Shown here in pieces: positions 1 through 7,669 of a DNA stretch of 64,000 nt (its first letter is position 1; each line of letters begins with the position of its first letter). Under the pieces are notes generated by a model. That model did no database searches and was not told the DNA's origin. It saw nothing but the letters and a program-made list of their open reading frames with translations. The translations under genes were made by a program, and so were the position numbers. The stretch covers positions 124,001 through 188,000 of the forward strand of contig JAUVWL010000004.1 in the NCBI GenBank assembly GCA_030604135.1. The letters are read 5' to 3'. The stretch is from Burkholderiales bacterium. Its GTDB lineage: Bacteria; Pseudomonadota; Gammaproteobacteria; Burkholderiales; Burkholderiaceae_C.

Positions 1-136
1 GATCGGTCAGGAACACTTCCACCCGGGTGATGTGGTCCGCGAAGCGGCCCAGGCGGGTGCGGGTTTCGTCGGTCACCCATTGGGCGAGCGATTCGCCGCC
101 GTGGATGTGGTCGTCGGTGTTCACTTGAACTTGCAT
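1..136 (-). CDS. hpf: Ribosome hibernation factor HPF/RaiA family (partial, 3' end off window)
   Basis: Only the first 45 codons are in the window; the gene runs off the left edge. The start MQVQVNTDDHIHGGESLAQW and the following segment ending in EVFLTD match the N-terminus of the short HPF/sigma-54 modulation proteins of Burkholderiales, which bind the 30S decoding region and dimerise or silence ribosomes in stationary phase. The ATG at 136 is preceded by TGAGGAGCC, a good ribosome binding site. It is separated from crtC by about 195 bases and marks the left border of the photosynthesis cluster. The family call rests on a short stretch. Confidence 0.75.
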   Translation of the reverse strand, partial: MQVQVNTDDHIHGGESLAQWVTDETRTRLGRFADHITRVEVFLTD

Positions 137-274
137 GAGGCTCCTCAGAATGGCGTGGGACCCGGTGGTCCGGGTCGGGAAGCGAAGGTGTCGCAAGGGT
201 TTGGATCCTTCATGGACAAGCCTAAGCCAACAAAGTGCCCGAAAAACCGCTCAGACCATGAATTGAAGCGCCGC

Positions 275-288
275 TTGACCTGGATCAG
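275..288. promoter_or_regulatory. Candidate FNR-type box upstream of hpf
   Basis: TTGACCTGGATCAG is an imperfect 5-4-5 dyad matching the FNR consensus TTGAT-N4-ATCAA at 8 of 10 positions. It lies in the 195-base gap between hpf (start 136) and the crtC stop (332). No clear -10 was identified at the expected distance, so this is a weak inference. Confidence 0.3.
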
Positions 289-331
289 ACCAGAACCGAC
301 CGCAGAGGCCCGGTGGCGGGTGAGGGGCCGG

Positions 332-1546
332 TCAGCGGCGCCGCGGCATGCGCCAGGGCAGCATGGCCTGAACCACCGGCGAGACCAGGCGGGGTACGTT
401 CAGGGTCTCGTGGAAGCTGATGACGTTCTCGCCCATCAGTCGGTTTTGCAGCATGCAGCGCTGGTAGAACGGGGTGTCTTCGAGCTGTCGCACCAGGCGC
501 ACATCCGTTTCGCTGCGCATGCGGCGCGGCAGGCGCCAGGCGGTGCGAGGCAGGGCCTGCGGTGGTGGCGCGTCGAAGGGCCGCACCGCGCCATCCAGGC
601 CGAAGTGCAGGGCGAGCAGCCGGGCGCCCTCCTGTCCGGGCTCCAGGTCGTAGAGCACGGCCGTGCTGCCATCCCGCAGGCGGCTGCGTGACCAGTCCCA
701 TTCGGTGAAGGCGCGGTCGATCGGCTCGTCGCCTTCGTTGCTGTCCAGGTAGGCATGACCGCTCCAGCGTTGTGCGGGGGACTGCAGATCCACCTCGATG
801 CGCGCCTGGGGCGCCAGCGGCCCCCATCGGTGACGCCCCGACGCGTCGAGGGCCGTGCTGAAGCCGAACAGCTGCTGCGGGTGCAGCCGCACGCGGCCCC
901 GGATGCGGCGCGGCAGAGGCACTGTCACTTCGTCGATGTGGATGTCGAGTGATTCGCCGGTCCAGTGCAACTGGCTGGGACCGATGGTCAGCCACTCGCG
1001 CTCTCGGTGGTTCAGGCGCGAACCCCTCTCGGTCATGCTCCAGCACGTGTTCCGGGGCCCGTACAGCGCCACATTGAGGGCGCAGTGGTTCTCCGGGTCG
1101 GCCACACCACCCTGCCTGCGTCGGGCCCAGGCGTAGTAGGGCGAGAACACGCTGCCGACAAAGGCAATCAGGCTCAGGCCGTGCCGGCCGTCTTCGCTGA
1201 GCGCGTCGATGTACCACCAGAGGTAGCCACCGTCGGTTACGAACTGGTCGAAGCGAGGCTGTCCATCAGGGCCGCGGCCGCCAGACGGCCCGATAGCGCG
1301 GCCATGGGTACCCCCGGTCCCGGATGCACGCTGCCCCCCGCCAGAAACAGGCCTTCCACCGGAGTGGTCGCCCTCGGCCGGGCGAAGGCCGACATCCAGC
1401 CGTGGCTGGCTTGTCCGTACAGCGCTCCGCCCGTGGCCGGGAAGCGCTGGTGGAACAGATGGGGACTGGTGCGCAGCACCTCCGGGCCCGCCGGCTTCAT
1501 GGCCAGGCCACAGCGGCGCATCAGTTGAAAGCTGTTGTACTCGCAT
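332..1546 (-). CDS. crtC: Hydroxyneurosporene/neurosporene 1,2-hydratase CrtC (start uncertain)
   Basis: Carotenoid 1,2-hydratase, which adds water to the psi end of neurosporene or lycopene in the spheroidene/spirilloxanthin pathway. The conserved core begins at GGYLWWYIDALS and includes IAFVGSVFSPYYAWARR, HCALNVALYG and the C-terminal PWRMPRRR, all typical of purple-bacterial CrtC. The family-like part is about 308 residues and begins near base 1258, just before the crtD stop at 1237. No ATG, GTG or TTG occurs in this frame near that point; the only canonical in-frame start is the ATG at 1546, inside crtD, which would add about 96 residues with no family resemblance. The true start is therefore unresolved. 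Last gene of the puf-crtADC array. Confidence 0.85.
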   Translation of the reverse strand: MRVQQLSTDAPLWPGHEAGGPGGAAHQSPSVPPALPGHGRSAVRTSQPRLDVGLRPAEGDHSGGRPVSGGGQRASGTGGTHGRAIGPSGGRGPDGQPRFDQFVTDGGYLWWYIDALSEDGRHGLSLIAFVGSVFSPYYAWARRRQGGVADPENHCALNVALYGPRNTCWSMTERGSRLNHREREWLTIGPSQLHWTGESLDIHIDEVTVPLPRRIRGRVRLHPQQLFGFSTALDASGRHRWGPLAPQARIEVDLQSPAQRWSGHAYLDSNEGDEPIDRAFTEWDWSRSRLRDGSTAVLYDLEPGQEGARLLALHFGLDGAVRPFDAPPPQALPRTAWRLPRRMRSETDVRLVRQLEDTPFYQRCMLQNRLMGENVISFHETLNVPRLVSPVVQAMLPWRMPRRR

Positions 1547-2739
1547 CGTTCGAGGGCCTCGGCGGTCAAGGGTGGTTGGTCACCCACGGCCGGCGCATTG
1601 ACCAGGCACAGCAGGCGTTCGGCTTGGCCTTCATCGGGCATGAACCCGGGCACACCGCGGTCCTGGGCACACAGGTACACCGTGGGGGTGCGTGGCAGTT
1701 GCCGGCGGCGGAAGATGTCGTCAAATTCGTCGGCGTAGCGCCGCTGGAAGAACACGTTGTGGCGGTCCAGTTGAAGCCCTGATGTGGGTGTGTGCAGGGT
1801 CCAGGTCAGCGCCGATAGCGAGCGTGGTGCCGCACGCGAGGTCACGGCCCGCCGCGCACTCTCGCCCAGCAAACCCTGGCGCAGCGCCGCGCTGTCGCCG
1901 GCGAACACCACGGCGCTGGCCTCCAGCTGCTCGCCCGAGAGCAGCTTGACCCCGCTGACCCGGCGGCCTCGCAGCTCGATGCGTTCGCAGTGGGTCTCGA
2001 AACGGAACTGCACGCCGCGTTCGACCGCCAGCCGGTGCAGGCAGCCCGCCAGCGCCTGCATGCCGCCTTTGACCGTCCACACCCCTTCCATTTCGACCTG
2101 GGCAATCAGCATCAGTGTGGCCGGCGCCTGCCAGGGCGAAGAGCCGGTGTAGGTGGCGTAGCGCGCAAACAGCTGGCGCAGGCGGTCGTCGGTGAACCGG
2201 CGAGACAGGTGGCCCCACAGGCTGCGCAAGGGGCCCAGGCCCGTCAGAACCCCCAGACCACGCCACCCGACTTCGCGCGTCAGGCCCCAGGGCGTGGGGT
2301 TGGCACGGCGGATGTAGGGCCGCTCCAGTGTCTGGTAGACGGCACGGGCCTGCAGGCAGAATTCCCTGAAGCGCCTGGCCTCCTCCAGTCCCGCCAGGTT
2401 GCCCACGGCATCGAAGGACTGTCCCGGGTCGGCATACAGGTCCATGGCACTGCCGTCGTCCCACCAGTGGCGGGCCAGCACGTTCAGCGGCTGCAGGGCC
2501 AGTTCGCTATCCAGATCCAGCCCGAGGGTGTCGAACAGCTCGTCGAACACCCAGCGCATGGTGAACACGGTGGGGCCGCTGTCGATGTCCTGTCCGTTCA
2601 CACGCAGCTGGCGCAGTTTGCCGCCGGGGCGGGTACCGGCGTCGACGACAGTGACCGCCTGGCCGTGCCGGGCCAGTTCCAGGGCTGCGACCAGTCCGCC
2701 CATGCCGGCACCCACAATCACCACCTGCTGTGATGTCAC
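1237..2739 (-). CDS. crtD: Hydroxyneurosporene/methoxyneurosporene desaturase CrtD
   Basis: FAD-dependent 3,4-desaturase of 1-hydroxy/1-methoxy carotenoids. The N-terminus VVIVGAGMGGLVAALELA is the dinucleotide-binding motif of phytoene-desaturase-family enzymes, and the C-terminus GLFLAGGSVHPGPGVPMA is the matching family signature. The best start is the GTG at 2739, giving 500 residues: it follows GGAGAG with suitable spacing, and it overlaps the crtA stop in a GTGA arrangement that implies translational coupling. A longer reading from 3021 has an unrelated N-terminus lying inside crtA. Its 3' end overlaps the region needed for the crtC start. Confidence 0.93.
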   Translation of the reverse strand: MTSQQVVIVGAGMGGLVAALELARHGQAVTVVDAGTRPGGKLRQLRVNGQDIDSGPTVFTMRWVFDELFDTLGLDLDSELALQPLNVLARHWWDDGSAMDLYADPGQSFDAVGNLAGLEEARRFREFCLQARAVYQTLERPYIRRANPTPWGLTREVGWRGLGVLTGLGPLRSLWGHLSRRFTDDRLRQLFARYATYTGSSPWQAPATLMLIAQVEMEGVWTVKGGMQALAGCLHRLAVERGVQFRFETHCERIELRGRRVSGVKLLSGEQLEASAVVFAGDSAALRQGLLGESARRAVTSRAAPRSLSALTWTLHTPTSGLQLDRHNVFFQRRYADEFDDIFRRRQLPRTPTVYLCAQDRGVPGFMPDEGQAERLLCLVNAPAVGDQPPLTAEALERCEYNSFQLMRRCGLAMKPAGPEVLRTSPHLFHQRFPATGGALYGQASHGWMSAFARPRATTPVEGLFLAGGSVHPGPGVPMAALSGRLAAAALMDSLASTSS

Positions 2740-3548
2740 GGATCTGCTCTCCTTGCCGCACCCTGCGGACCCGGCCGTGCCGGCGTGGTCCGGTTCACGG
2801 AAGGCGCCCATGCCGCCGATGGCCAGTGACCGCTTTGCGCCAGCAAGTGCATGCGCAGAAACAGCGATTCGCTGAACAGATCGTGCGCATGGACCTGTTC
2901 CACCGCCTGCCGGTGGGCGCCCTGCCCGGCGTAGGCGCGCATGGCCTCCAGGTCCGACCACAGGCTGAAGGTGCACTGTCGCAGCAAGGGCGCTTCGCCC
3001 AGCCCGACGGCCAGCAGGCAACCATCAACGCCGGCCATCTGGGCCTGCGTCGCCGGGGCCTGGCGCCAGAATGGCAGAGCCCGTGACGGACGAATACTGG
3101 CCCGCGTGAGCGCCGCCACCGGCCCGGTGGCCGCTGGTGGGGGGGTAGCTGCCGGTGGGTCGCTTGCGTGGCCAAGCGACTCCCCAGAGGTCGGCCGCCA
3201 GGCATGGCCATCCCAGGCACCGCGAGCGCTGGTGATGCTCAGTCGACCCACCCAGGTGTGTTCACTTCGCGCCTGGTAGTCTTGCAACACCGGACTGGCG
3301 CTGAACGCCTGGGCCTGCCCGTCGTTGCCGAACAGGGCCAGCAGGCCCTGATGGGACACGCTGGGCTTCAGGCCGAAGCCCCCCTCTGCGCCGCTGCCCA
3401 TGAGCTTGCAGAACAGCATCCCGGGCTGGGGTCCCAGCGAACGGGGGCCCCTCATCAACCGGTGCCAGCCCCAGCCGCGGTGGCCGGCTCGCAGGTTCAC
3501 CAGCATGACCACCAACACGCCCGACAGCGCGGGTGCATCAGTGCCCAT
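2736..3548 (-). CDS. crtA: Spheroidene monooxygenase CrtA
   Basis: Oxygenase that introduces the 2-keto group, converting spheroidene to spheroidenone. Two conserved blocks identify it: an N-terminal GMLFCKLMGSGAEGGFGLKP-like segment, and a C-terminal block with ALTRASIRP, LLAVGLGEAPLLRQ.TFSLW and FSESLFLRMH. Length 270 residues is within the family range. Between the blocks (about residues 120-145) is a low-complexity Pro/Ala linker. It lies 23 bases downstream of pufC and overlaps crtD by 4 bases, the pufBALMC-crtADC order known from Rubrivivax gelatinosus. A functional enzyme would give pigment that changes with oxygen exposure. Confidence 0.92.
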   Translation of the reverse strand: MGTDAPALSGVLVVMLVNLRAGHRGWGWHRLMRGPRSLGPQPGMLFCKLMGSGAEGGFGLKPSVSHQGLLALFGNDGQAQAFSASPVLQDYQARSEHTWVGRLSITSARGAWDGHAWRPTSGESLGHASDPPAATPPPAATGPVAALTRASIRPSRALPFWRQAPATQAQMAGVDGCLLAVGLGEAPLLRQCTFSLWSDLEAMRAYAGQGAHRQAVEQVHAHDLFSESLFLRMHLLAQSGHWPSAAWAPSVNRTTPARPGPQGAARRADP

Positions 3549-3571
3549 GGCGGGTCACCGCCGGGACCGCG

Positions 3572-4957
3572 TCAGGGACGCAGCTCACCGATTTCGACGC
3601 GACGGGCATCGGCCGTGTCGCCGTCGGCCGAAAACTCGGGTTTCTGCAGCACCAACCGGTCTTCGGCGACACCGCTGGCCAGGAGTGCATCCCGCACCGA
3701 GAAGGCGCGCTGGCGGGCCAGTTCGAGGTTTCTGTCCGGGTCGCCGCTGCGGTCTGTGTAACCCGAGATGCTAACGCGCAGGCCATCCTGGGTCTTCAGC
3801 AGCCCGGCCGCCTGTTCGATGATGACTCGCGCCTCGGCCGTCAGCCCATCCTGTCCCAGCTCGAACAGCACGCGCGCCGGCAGGGCCGCGGGGTTGTCTG
3901 CCATGACTGCCGCCCCGGGCGCCGGAGCCCGTGCAAAGGCGTCGCGCAAGACCGCCAGCTCCGGGTAGTCCTGCAGCATGGATTGTCCCAGCAGCGGCTT
4001 GTAGGCGCCCTGGTGGCAGGTGGCACAGTTGAGCTTGGGCACGTCACCGAGTTCACCCTTGCGCTCGGGTGGGAACACATCGGTCAGCGGCTCCATGTAG
4101 GCGTTGTTCAGCTCACGTGACATGCGGATGCCGTGGTAGGCGGTGACGCGTTGGGGCGGTCCACCCTCCCACTTCGAGAAGGACTGCGTGTTGTGACAGA
4201 AGGTGCAGTTGACGCCCAGCGAGGACGACATGTGCGTCATCAGCGAGTAGGTCTTCTCGGTGGCCGAGATGCTGGCCACATGGTCGGTCGGCAAGGCCTT
4301 GGTCGAATTCACCCGGATCGGCTCATCACCGAGCAGGTAGGGCGTGAAGGGGTCGTAGGGCAGGGAAGCCAGCTTCACGCTCTGGGCCGGCGTGTTCTGC
4401 CCTGCCTTGTCGCCGATGAAGTTGGAGCCCATGGCCTGCTGGGCCGGTGTGAACCAGATGTGCTCGGGAACCGGCTGGCCGCGGTGGCAGGTGAAGCAGG
4501 TCACTCCGGTGGTCGAGACGTGGTTCTGCCACTGGCTGTTGATGGTCTGCGTCATCTCGACCATCTTGCGCGAGACGATCTTGGTGTAGAGGCTGTCGTC
4601 GGCGAAGTTGGCCGGGTTGTGACAGTAGTTGCAGCCCTGCTCGGGCGACACCCAGGCGGTCATGGAGACCATCAGGCGGGTGAACTCGCCGATGCTCAGA
4701 TCACCCAGCACCTGCACATTCTGGTAGATGTCCTTGGCCTTGGGGCCTTCGCTGGAGGCCGGCGGCTGGGGTTCGGGCACCCGGTTGGCCTCGACCACGT
4801 CGTCCAGCACGCGCGGGTTGTAGACCTGAACCATGCCGGTGCCACGGTAGCCGTGTTGCACCGACTCCATGGGTGGCCGTTCGCAGGCGGCCAGCGACAG
4901 CCCGAGCAGCGGCAGCAGCGACCAGCGCAAGGACTGGGTCATGAGTTGGCGAATCAT
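3572..4957 (-). CDS. pufC: Reaction-centre tetraheme cytochrome c subunit PufC fused to an OmpA-like domain
   Basis: Periplasmic tetraheme subunit that re-reduces the photo-oxidised special pair. The ATG at 4957 overlaps the pufM stop (TGATG), giving 461 residues. A lipoprotein signal ends in LSLAAC with Cys25 as the predicted lipid anchor. Four CxxCH motifs are visible: C109NYCH, C154FTCH, C251TFCH and C311ATCH. Family members usually end soon after heme 4. Here about 100 further residues (about 360-457) form an OmpA C-terminal-type domain with VLFELG..GLT, the motif SGYTDRSGD, N410 and RA at 417-418. Asp402 and Arg417 are 15 residues apart, as are the diaminopimelate-contacting residues Asp271/Arg286 of known OmpA domains. 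The fusion is seen directly; peptidoglycan binding is inferred. Confidence 0.95.
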   Translation of the reverse strand: MIRQLMTQSLRWSLLPLLGLSLAACERPPMESVQHGYRGTGMVQVYNPRVLDDVVEANRVPEPQPPASSEGPKAKDIYQNVQVLGDLSIGEFTRLMVSMTAWVSPEQGCNYCHNPANFADDSLYTKIVSRKMVEMTQTINSQWQNHVSTTGVTCFTCHRGQPVPEHIWFTPAQQAMGSNFIGDKAGQNTPAQSVKLASLPYDPFTPYLLGDEPIRVNSTKALPTDHVASISATEKTYSLMTHMSSSLGVNCTFCHNTQSFSKWEGGPPQRVTAYHGIRMSRELNNAYMEPLTDVFPPERKGELGDVPKLNCATCHQGAYKPLLGQSMLQDYPELAVLRDAFARAPAPGAAVMADNPAALPARVLFELGQDGLTAEARVIIEQAAGLLKTQDGLRVSISGYTDRSGDPDRNLELARQRAFSVRDALLASGVAEDRLVLQKPEFSADGDTADARRVEIGELRP

Positions 4958-5934
4958 CACTGGCCTCCTGGGGTGAGGGCCGGATCGGTGACGGCCGGGA
5001 ACACATCGGGGTAGGGCGGAGCGAAGCCGTGCTTGACCGCCCACAGGTACCAGTTGTCGACCATGGTGCCGGTCAGCAGGATGCCGATGCCACCCACCAG
5101 CGGGCACAGCACGGCGAACCACCAGGCCCAGCGGTGGATGGACTCCATGGTGGCGTTGAAGCCCATGGTCCAGCGCCAGAACAGGGCGGCACGCTCGCTG
5201 GCCGTGCCGCGGTCGACAATCTGCTCGATCTCGCGCTCACCGCCGAAGCGGCTGACCGCCAGAATGGTGGCGCCGTGCATCGCAAACAGCAGCACCGATC
5301 CGTAGAGGAACACGATGGACAGGGCGTGGAACGGGTTGTAGAACAGGTTGCCGTAGCGCAGCGAGAAGGCGGCGGTCCAGTCCAGGTGGGGGAAGATGCC
5401 GAAGGGCACGGCCTCGCTCCAGCTGCCCATGAGCAGTGGGCGGAAGAAGCCCAGCACCAGGAACAGCCAGATGGCGGCGGCAAATGCCCAGGGCACGTGG
5501 GTGCCCATGCCCAGCTGGCGTGCCCGCCGGTAGGTCCGGGCCCACCACAGCAGCATCGATACGGTCAGAAAGCCACCGGCCATCAGCCACCAGCCGCCCT
5601 GGTTCAGCGGTGGCAACGACAGCCCGTATTCGGGCGGTGGCGGCTCCAGCGACAGCCAGAACAGCTGGCGCACAAACTGGATCGGGTCCCAGTTGACCGA
5701 GGCCAGCATGTTGAAGCCCATGATGTTGATCGCGGCGATGCCGAAGATCAGCGAGGCGATGCCCAGCGCACCCAGGTAGATGGGTCCGATCTGGGCATTG
5801 CCCAGCTTCCCGAGCCAGTAGAAAGCGGCCGGTTCGTCGCCGGTGCGCGGGCTGTCGCCCTCGGGCAGCGGCACGCCGTGGTGCAAGGGGCCGACGGCCT
5901 GCACCGTGGTGAAGAGGTTCTGGTATTGGGCCAT
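4957..5934 (-). CDS. pufM: Photosynthetic reaction centre M subunit
   Basis: M subunit of the type-II reaction centre, an inner-membrane protein with five helices that with PufL binds the bacteriochlorophyll dimer, bacteriopheophytins, quinones and non-heme iron. The start [20 protein letters not shown], the internal [21 protein letters not shown] and the iron/quinone region [19 protein letters not shown] are characteristic. Length 325 residues is normal. It follows pufL by 15 bases and overlaps the pufC start by one base. Confidence 0.98.
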   Translation of the reverse strand: MAQYQNLFTTVQAVGPLHHGVPLPEGDSPRTGDEPAAFYWLGKLGNAQIGPIYLGALGIASLIFGIAAINIMGFNMLASVNWDPIQFVRQLFWLSLEPPPPEYGLSLPPLNQGGWWLMAGGFLTVSMLLWWARTYRRARQLGMGTHVPWAFAAAIWLFLVLGFFRPLLMGSWSEAVPFGIFPHLDWTAAFSLRYGNLFYNPFHALSIVFLYGSVLLFAMHGATILAVSRFGGEREIEQIVDRGTASERAALFWRWTMGFNATMESIHRWAWWFAVLCPLVGGIGILLTGTMVDNWYLWAVKHGFAPPYPDVFPAVTDPALTPGGQ

Positions 5935-5949
5935 GGTGTGTTCCCCCGG

Positions 5950-6789
5950 TTATTGCAGTGGCCACTGGGCCCAGATCGGCATGTTCAGCCACCAGCCCCA
6001 CCATTCGGGCCAGCCGCGGCTCCAGAACGGGCCGCTGATCACGATGCACAGGGCGCTGAACAGCACGGCGGCCAGCGCCAGGAACAGCCCCAGGCGGTGG
6101 ATGCCCAGCGTGCCGATCGAGTAGCCGATGGTGTCGCGGAAGAACGTGTCTTCGTGCTCGGGCGTCTTGACCGTCTCGCCCTTCTTGGGATTGGTGGCCG
6201 AGAGGATCAGCGAGCCGTGCAGCGACAGGGCGAAGGTGGTGGCAAAGAAGAAGCTCACCGCCAGCATGTGCGCCGGGTTGTAGTGGAAGTGCAGGTACTG
6301 GTAACCCACGTTGGACACCCAGTCCAGGTGGCTGAAGATGCCGTAGGGAAAACCGTGTCCCCAGGCGCCCATGAGCACCGGGCGGATGACCACCAGCGTG
6401 ACATAGGCCAGGATGGCGACGCTGAAGGCGGCGGGCACGTGGTAGCCCATGCCCAGTTTTCGGCAGATCTCGACTTCGCGCAGCGCCCAGGAGACGAAAG
6501 CGCCGATGGCACAGACGGTGATCAACTGCCACAGGCCACCTTCGAGCAGCGGCGCGAAGCGCAGGCCGTACGAGAGGTCGGGCGGGGCGATGCTGATCTG
6601 CCAGACGTTCCAGGTCGGGCCCATGGCCGCACCCCAGAGAATCATGGCGGTTCCGAGGATGGAGAAAAACAGGGTGGTGACCCCGAAGAATCCGACGTAG
6701 AACGGACCTACCCAGAAGTCGAACAGATCTCCGCCGACCAGCGTGCCACCTCGCACGCGGTATTTCTTCTCGAAGTTGAGCATGGCCAT
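5950..6789 (-). CDS. pufL: Photosynthetic reaction centre L subunit
   Basis: L subunit of the type-II reaction centre. It begins [20 protein letters not shown] and includes [12 protein letters not shown], the special-pair histidine segment [20 protein letters not shown], and the His-containing SLHGSLIL segment that ligates the non-heme iron. Length 279 residues is standard. It is separated from pufA by 115 bases that contain a strong hairpin, as expected where pufBA message is made more stable than pufLM message. Confidence 0.98.
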   Translation of the reverse strand: MAMLNFEKKYRVRGGTLVGGDLFDFWVGPFYVGFFGVTTLFFSILGTAMILWGAAMGPTWNVWQISIAPPDLSYGLRFAPLLEGGLWQLITVCAIGAFVSWALREVEICRKLGMGYHVPAAFSVAILAYVTLVVIRPVLMGAWGHGFPYGIFSHLDWVSNVGYQYLHFHYNPAHMLAVSFFFATTFALSLHGSLILSATNPKKGETVKTPEHEDTFFRDTIGYSIGTLGIHRLGLFLALAAVLFSALCIVISGPFWSRGWPEWWGWWLNMPIWAQWPLQ

Positions 6790-6851
6790 GGTGCGGCCCT
6801 CCTGACTCGGTTGCTGTTGTGCTTGCTGATGGATGCCGTCTGCCGGTCTCA

Positions 6852-6889
6852 GCCGCTGCAGCGCCGCCCGAAGCGGTCACGGCAGCGGC
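6852..6889 (-). promoter_or_regulatory. pufA-pufL intercistronic stem-loop
   Basis: A perfect 8-bp stem (GCCGCTGC at 6852-6859 with GCAGCGGC at 6882-6889) encloses a second small stem, CCGC with GCGG. It begins about 15 bases after the pufA stop and has no T-run. In other purple bacteria a hairpin here protects the upstream light-harvesting message from 3' decay and so sets the LH1 to reaction-centre ratio. The position fits that role; function is inferred. Confidence 0.7.
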
Positions 6890-6904
6890 AAGCCTGGCCG
6901 TCGT

Positions 6905-7105
6905 TCAGGACGTGGCCGAAGGCGTGGCCGGGGGCATCGGCGAGATTTGCGCCGAGCCGGCCGGTGCGGCTCTGGGGCCGTCGAGCCAGTTGAACTTGTT
7001 GGTGCTCAACAGGATGAGGTGGATCATGACGGCAAGGGCAAACAAGAAAACACCTTGCGCCACCATGGTCCGGAGGGGGTCGAAAAGACGCCAGATTCTC
7101 CACAT
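6905..7105 (-). CDS. pufA: Light-harvesting 1 alpha polypeptide PufA
   Basis: 66-residue LH1 alpha chain. It starts [20 protein letters not shown] and has one membrane helix with the bacteriochlorophyll-ligating His in [19 protein letters not shown], followed by a Pro/Ala/Ser-rich C-terminal tail. A strong TAAGGAG site lies just upstream and includes the stop codon of the preceding 74-residue gene, so the two are likely coupled. In other purple bacteria pufA directly follows pufB; here a further gene separates them. Confidence 0.96.
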   Translation of the reverse strand: MWRIWRLFDPLRTMVAQGVFLFALAVMIHLILLSTNKFNWLDGPRAAPAGSAQISPMPPATPSATS

Positions 7106-7117
7106 GATGCGTACTCC

Positions 7118-7342
7118 TTAGATCAGTTGGGACATGAATGTGTAGACCGCGGCATGCACGCCCGAGAAGATGCTGGTCTTGTGCTCCGCCCCTGGCAGCC
7201 AGGTCTGCCAATGCAGGCCGACCAGTTGGCCGAGCAAGGCAATCGACAGCAGCAGCAGAAAGCAGGGCGCCACGATCAGCAGGACCGAAATCCTGTCTTC
7301 CCGATGGGGCGACTTATGGGTTTCACAAGGCGTTGCGCTCAT
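7118..7342 (-). CDS. Unassigned 74-residue single-helix membrane protein between pufB and pufA
   Basis: Not recognised with certainty. The ATG at 7342 follows GGAG at good spacing and gives 74 residues. A charged N-terminus (about 1-18) with several His, Lys, Arg, Glu and Asp is followed by one hydrophobic helix (about 19-45, ISVLLIVAPCFLLLLSIALL) and a short C-terminal segment ending AAVYTFMSQLI. It lies 39 bases after pufB and 12 before pufA, in the same direction, with its own ribosome binding site, so it should be made with LH1. Size and layout recall PufQ, a pigment-transport or assembly protein normally encoded upstream of pufB, but similarity is faint. An LH1-associated PufX- or protein-W-like role is another possibility. 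Confidence 0.8.
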   Translation of the reverse strand: MSATPCETHKSPHREDRISVLLIVAPCFLLLLSIALLGQLVGLHWQTWLPGAEHKTSIFSGVHAAVYTFMSQLI

Positions 7343-7381
7343 GGCGGTTTCTCCATTCAACAGGTTGGGACCGGTCTGGAC

Positions 7382-7525
7382 TTAAAGCCAGGGCCGCCAG
7401 AACCACACCAGCAGGTGGGCCACCACGGCGATTGCCGTGAAGCCGATGAAGCCCTGCATGTAGTACTGATGGAACTCCTGAGCTTCCTCGTCGGTCAGGC
7501 CGGATATCGAGGTCCGATTAGCCAT
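7382..7525 (-). CDS. pufB: Light-harvesting 1 beta polypeptide PufB
   Basis: 47-residue LH1 beta chain starting [20 protein letters not shown], with the typical first His in [10 protein letters not shown], the helix [14 protein letters not shown] carrying the bacteriochlorophyll-ligating His, and the C-terminal WFWRPWL. The ATG at 7525 is preceded by GAAGGAG; a longer in-frame reading upstream has no family resemblance. It is the first puf gene, 144 bases after bchZ. No pufQ is found upstream of it. Confidence 0.96.
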   Translation of the reverse strand: MANRTSISGLTDEEAQEFHQYYMQGFIGFTAIAVVAHLLVWFWRPWL

Positions 7526-7621
7526 ACGAATGCTCCTTCTCACTGAGGCCGTGAAGCCATCGCTGCGCCCGACCCGCGCAGCCTGGGCAGCCGTGACCGA
7601 ATGCCACGACATGGGGTTGAC

Positions 7622-7637
7622 CCGGCCCCCTGGCCGG
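7622..7637. repeat. Small GC-rich inverted repeat in the bchZ-pufB gap
   Basis: CCGGCC-CCCT-GGCCGG forms a 6-bp stem with a 4-base loop, about 33 bases after the bchZ stop. The remainder of the 144-base gap shows no PpsR box and no convincing sigma-70 promoter. The hairpin could be a processing or pausing site within a bchZ-puf transcript. Confidence 0.4.
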
Positions 7638-7669
7638 AATCCGAATGGGTTGACGGGCCTGGCTACCGG

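Noticed and set aside
2740..3021. Extended N-terminus of CrtD starting at 3021
   Set aside because: The extra 94 residues lie in crtA in another frame and do not resemble CrtD; the GTG at 2739 has a ribosome binding site.
4958..5122. Extended N-terminus of PufC starting at 5122
   Set aside because: The extension lies inside pufM and would bury the lipoprotein signal peptide; the ATG at 4957 gives a proper lipobox.
5029..6993. Long opposite-strand open frame (654 codons) across pufM and pufL
   Set aside because: It is antisense to well-identified reaction-centre genes in high-GC DNA and has a low-complexity, charged composition without any family resemblance.
7118..7342. Calling the 74-residue gene pufX or pufQ outright
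   Set aside because: PufX follows pufM and PufQ precedes pufB in known operons, and residue similarity to either is too weak to name the gene.
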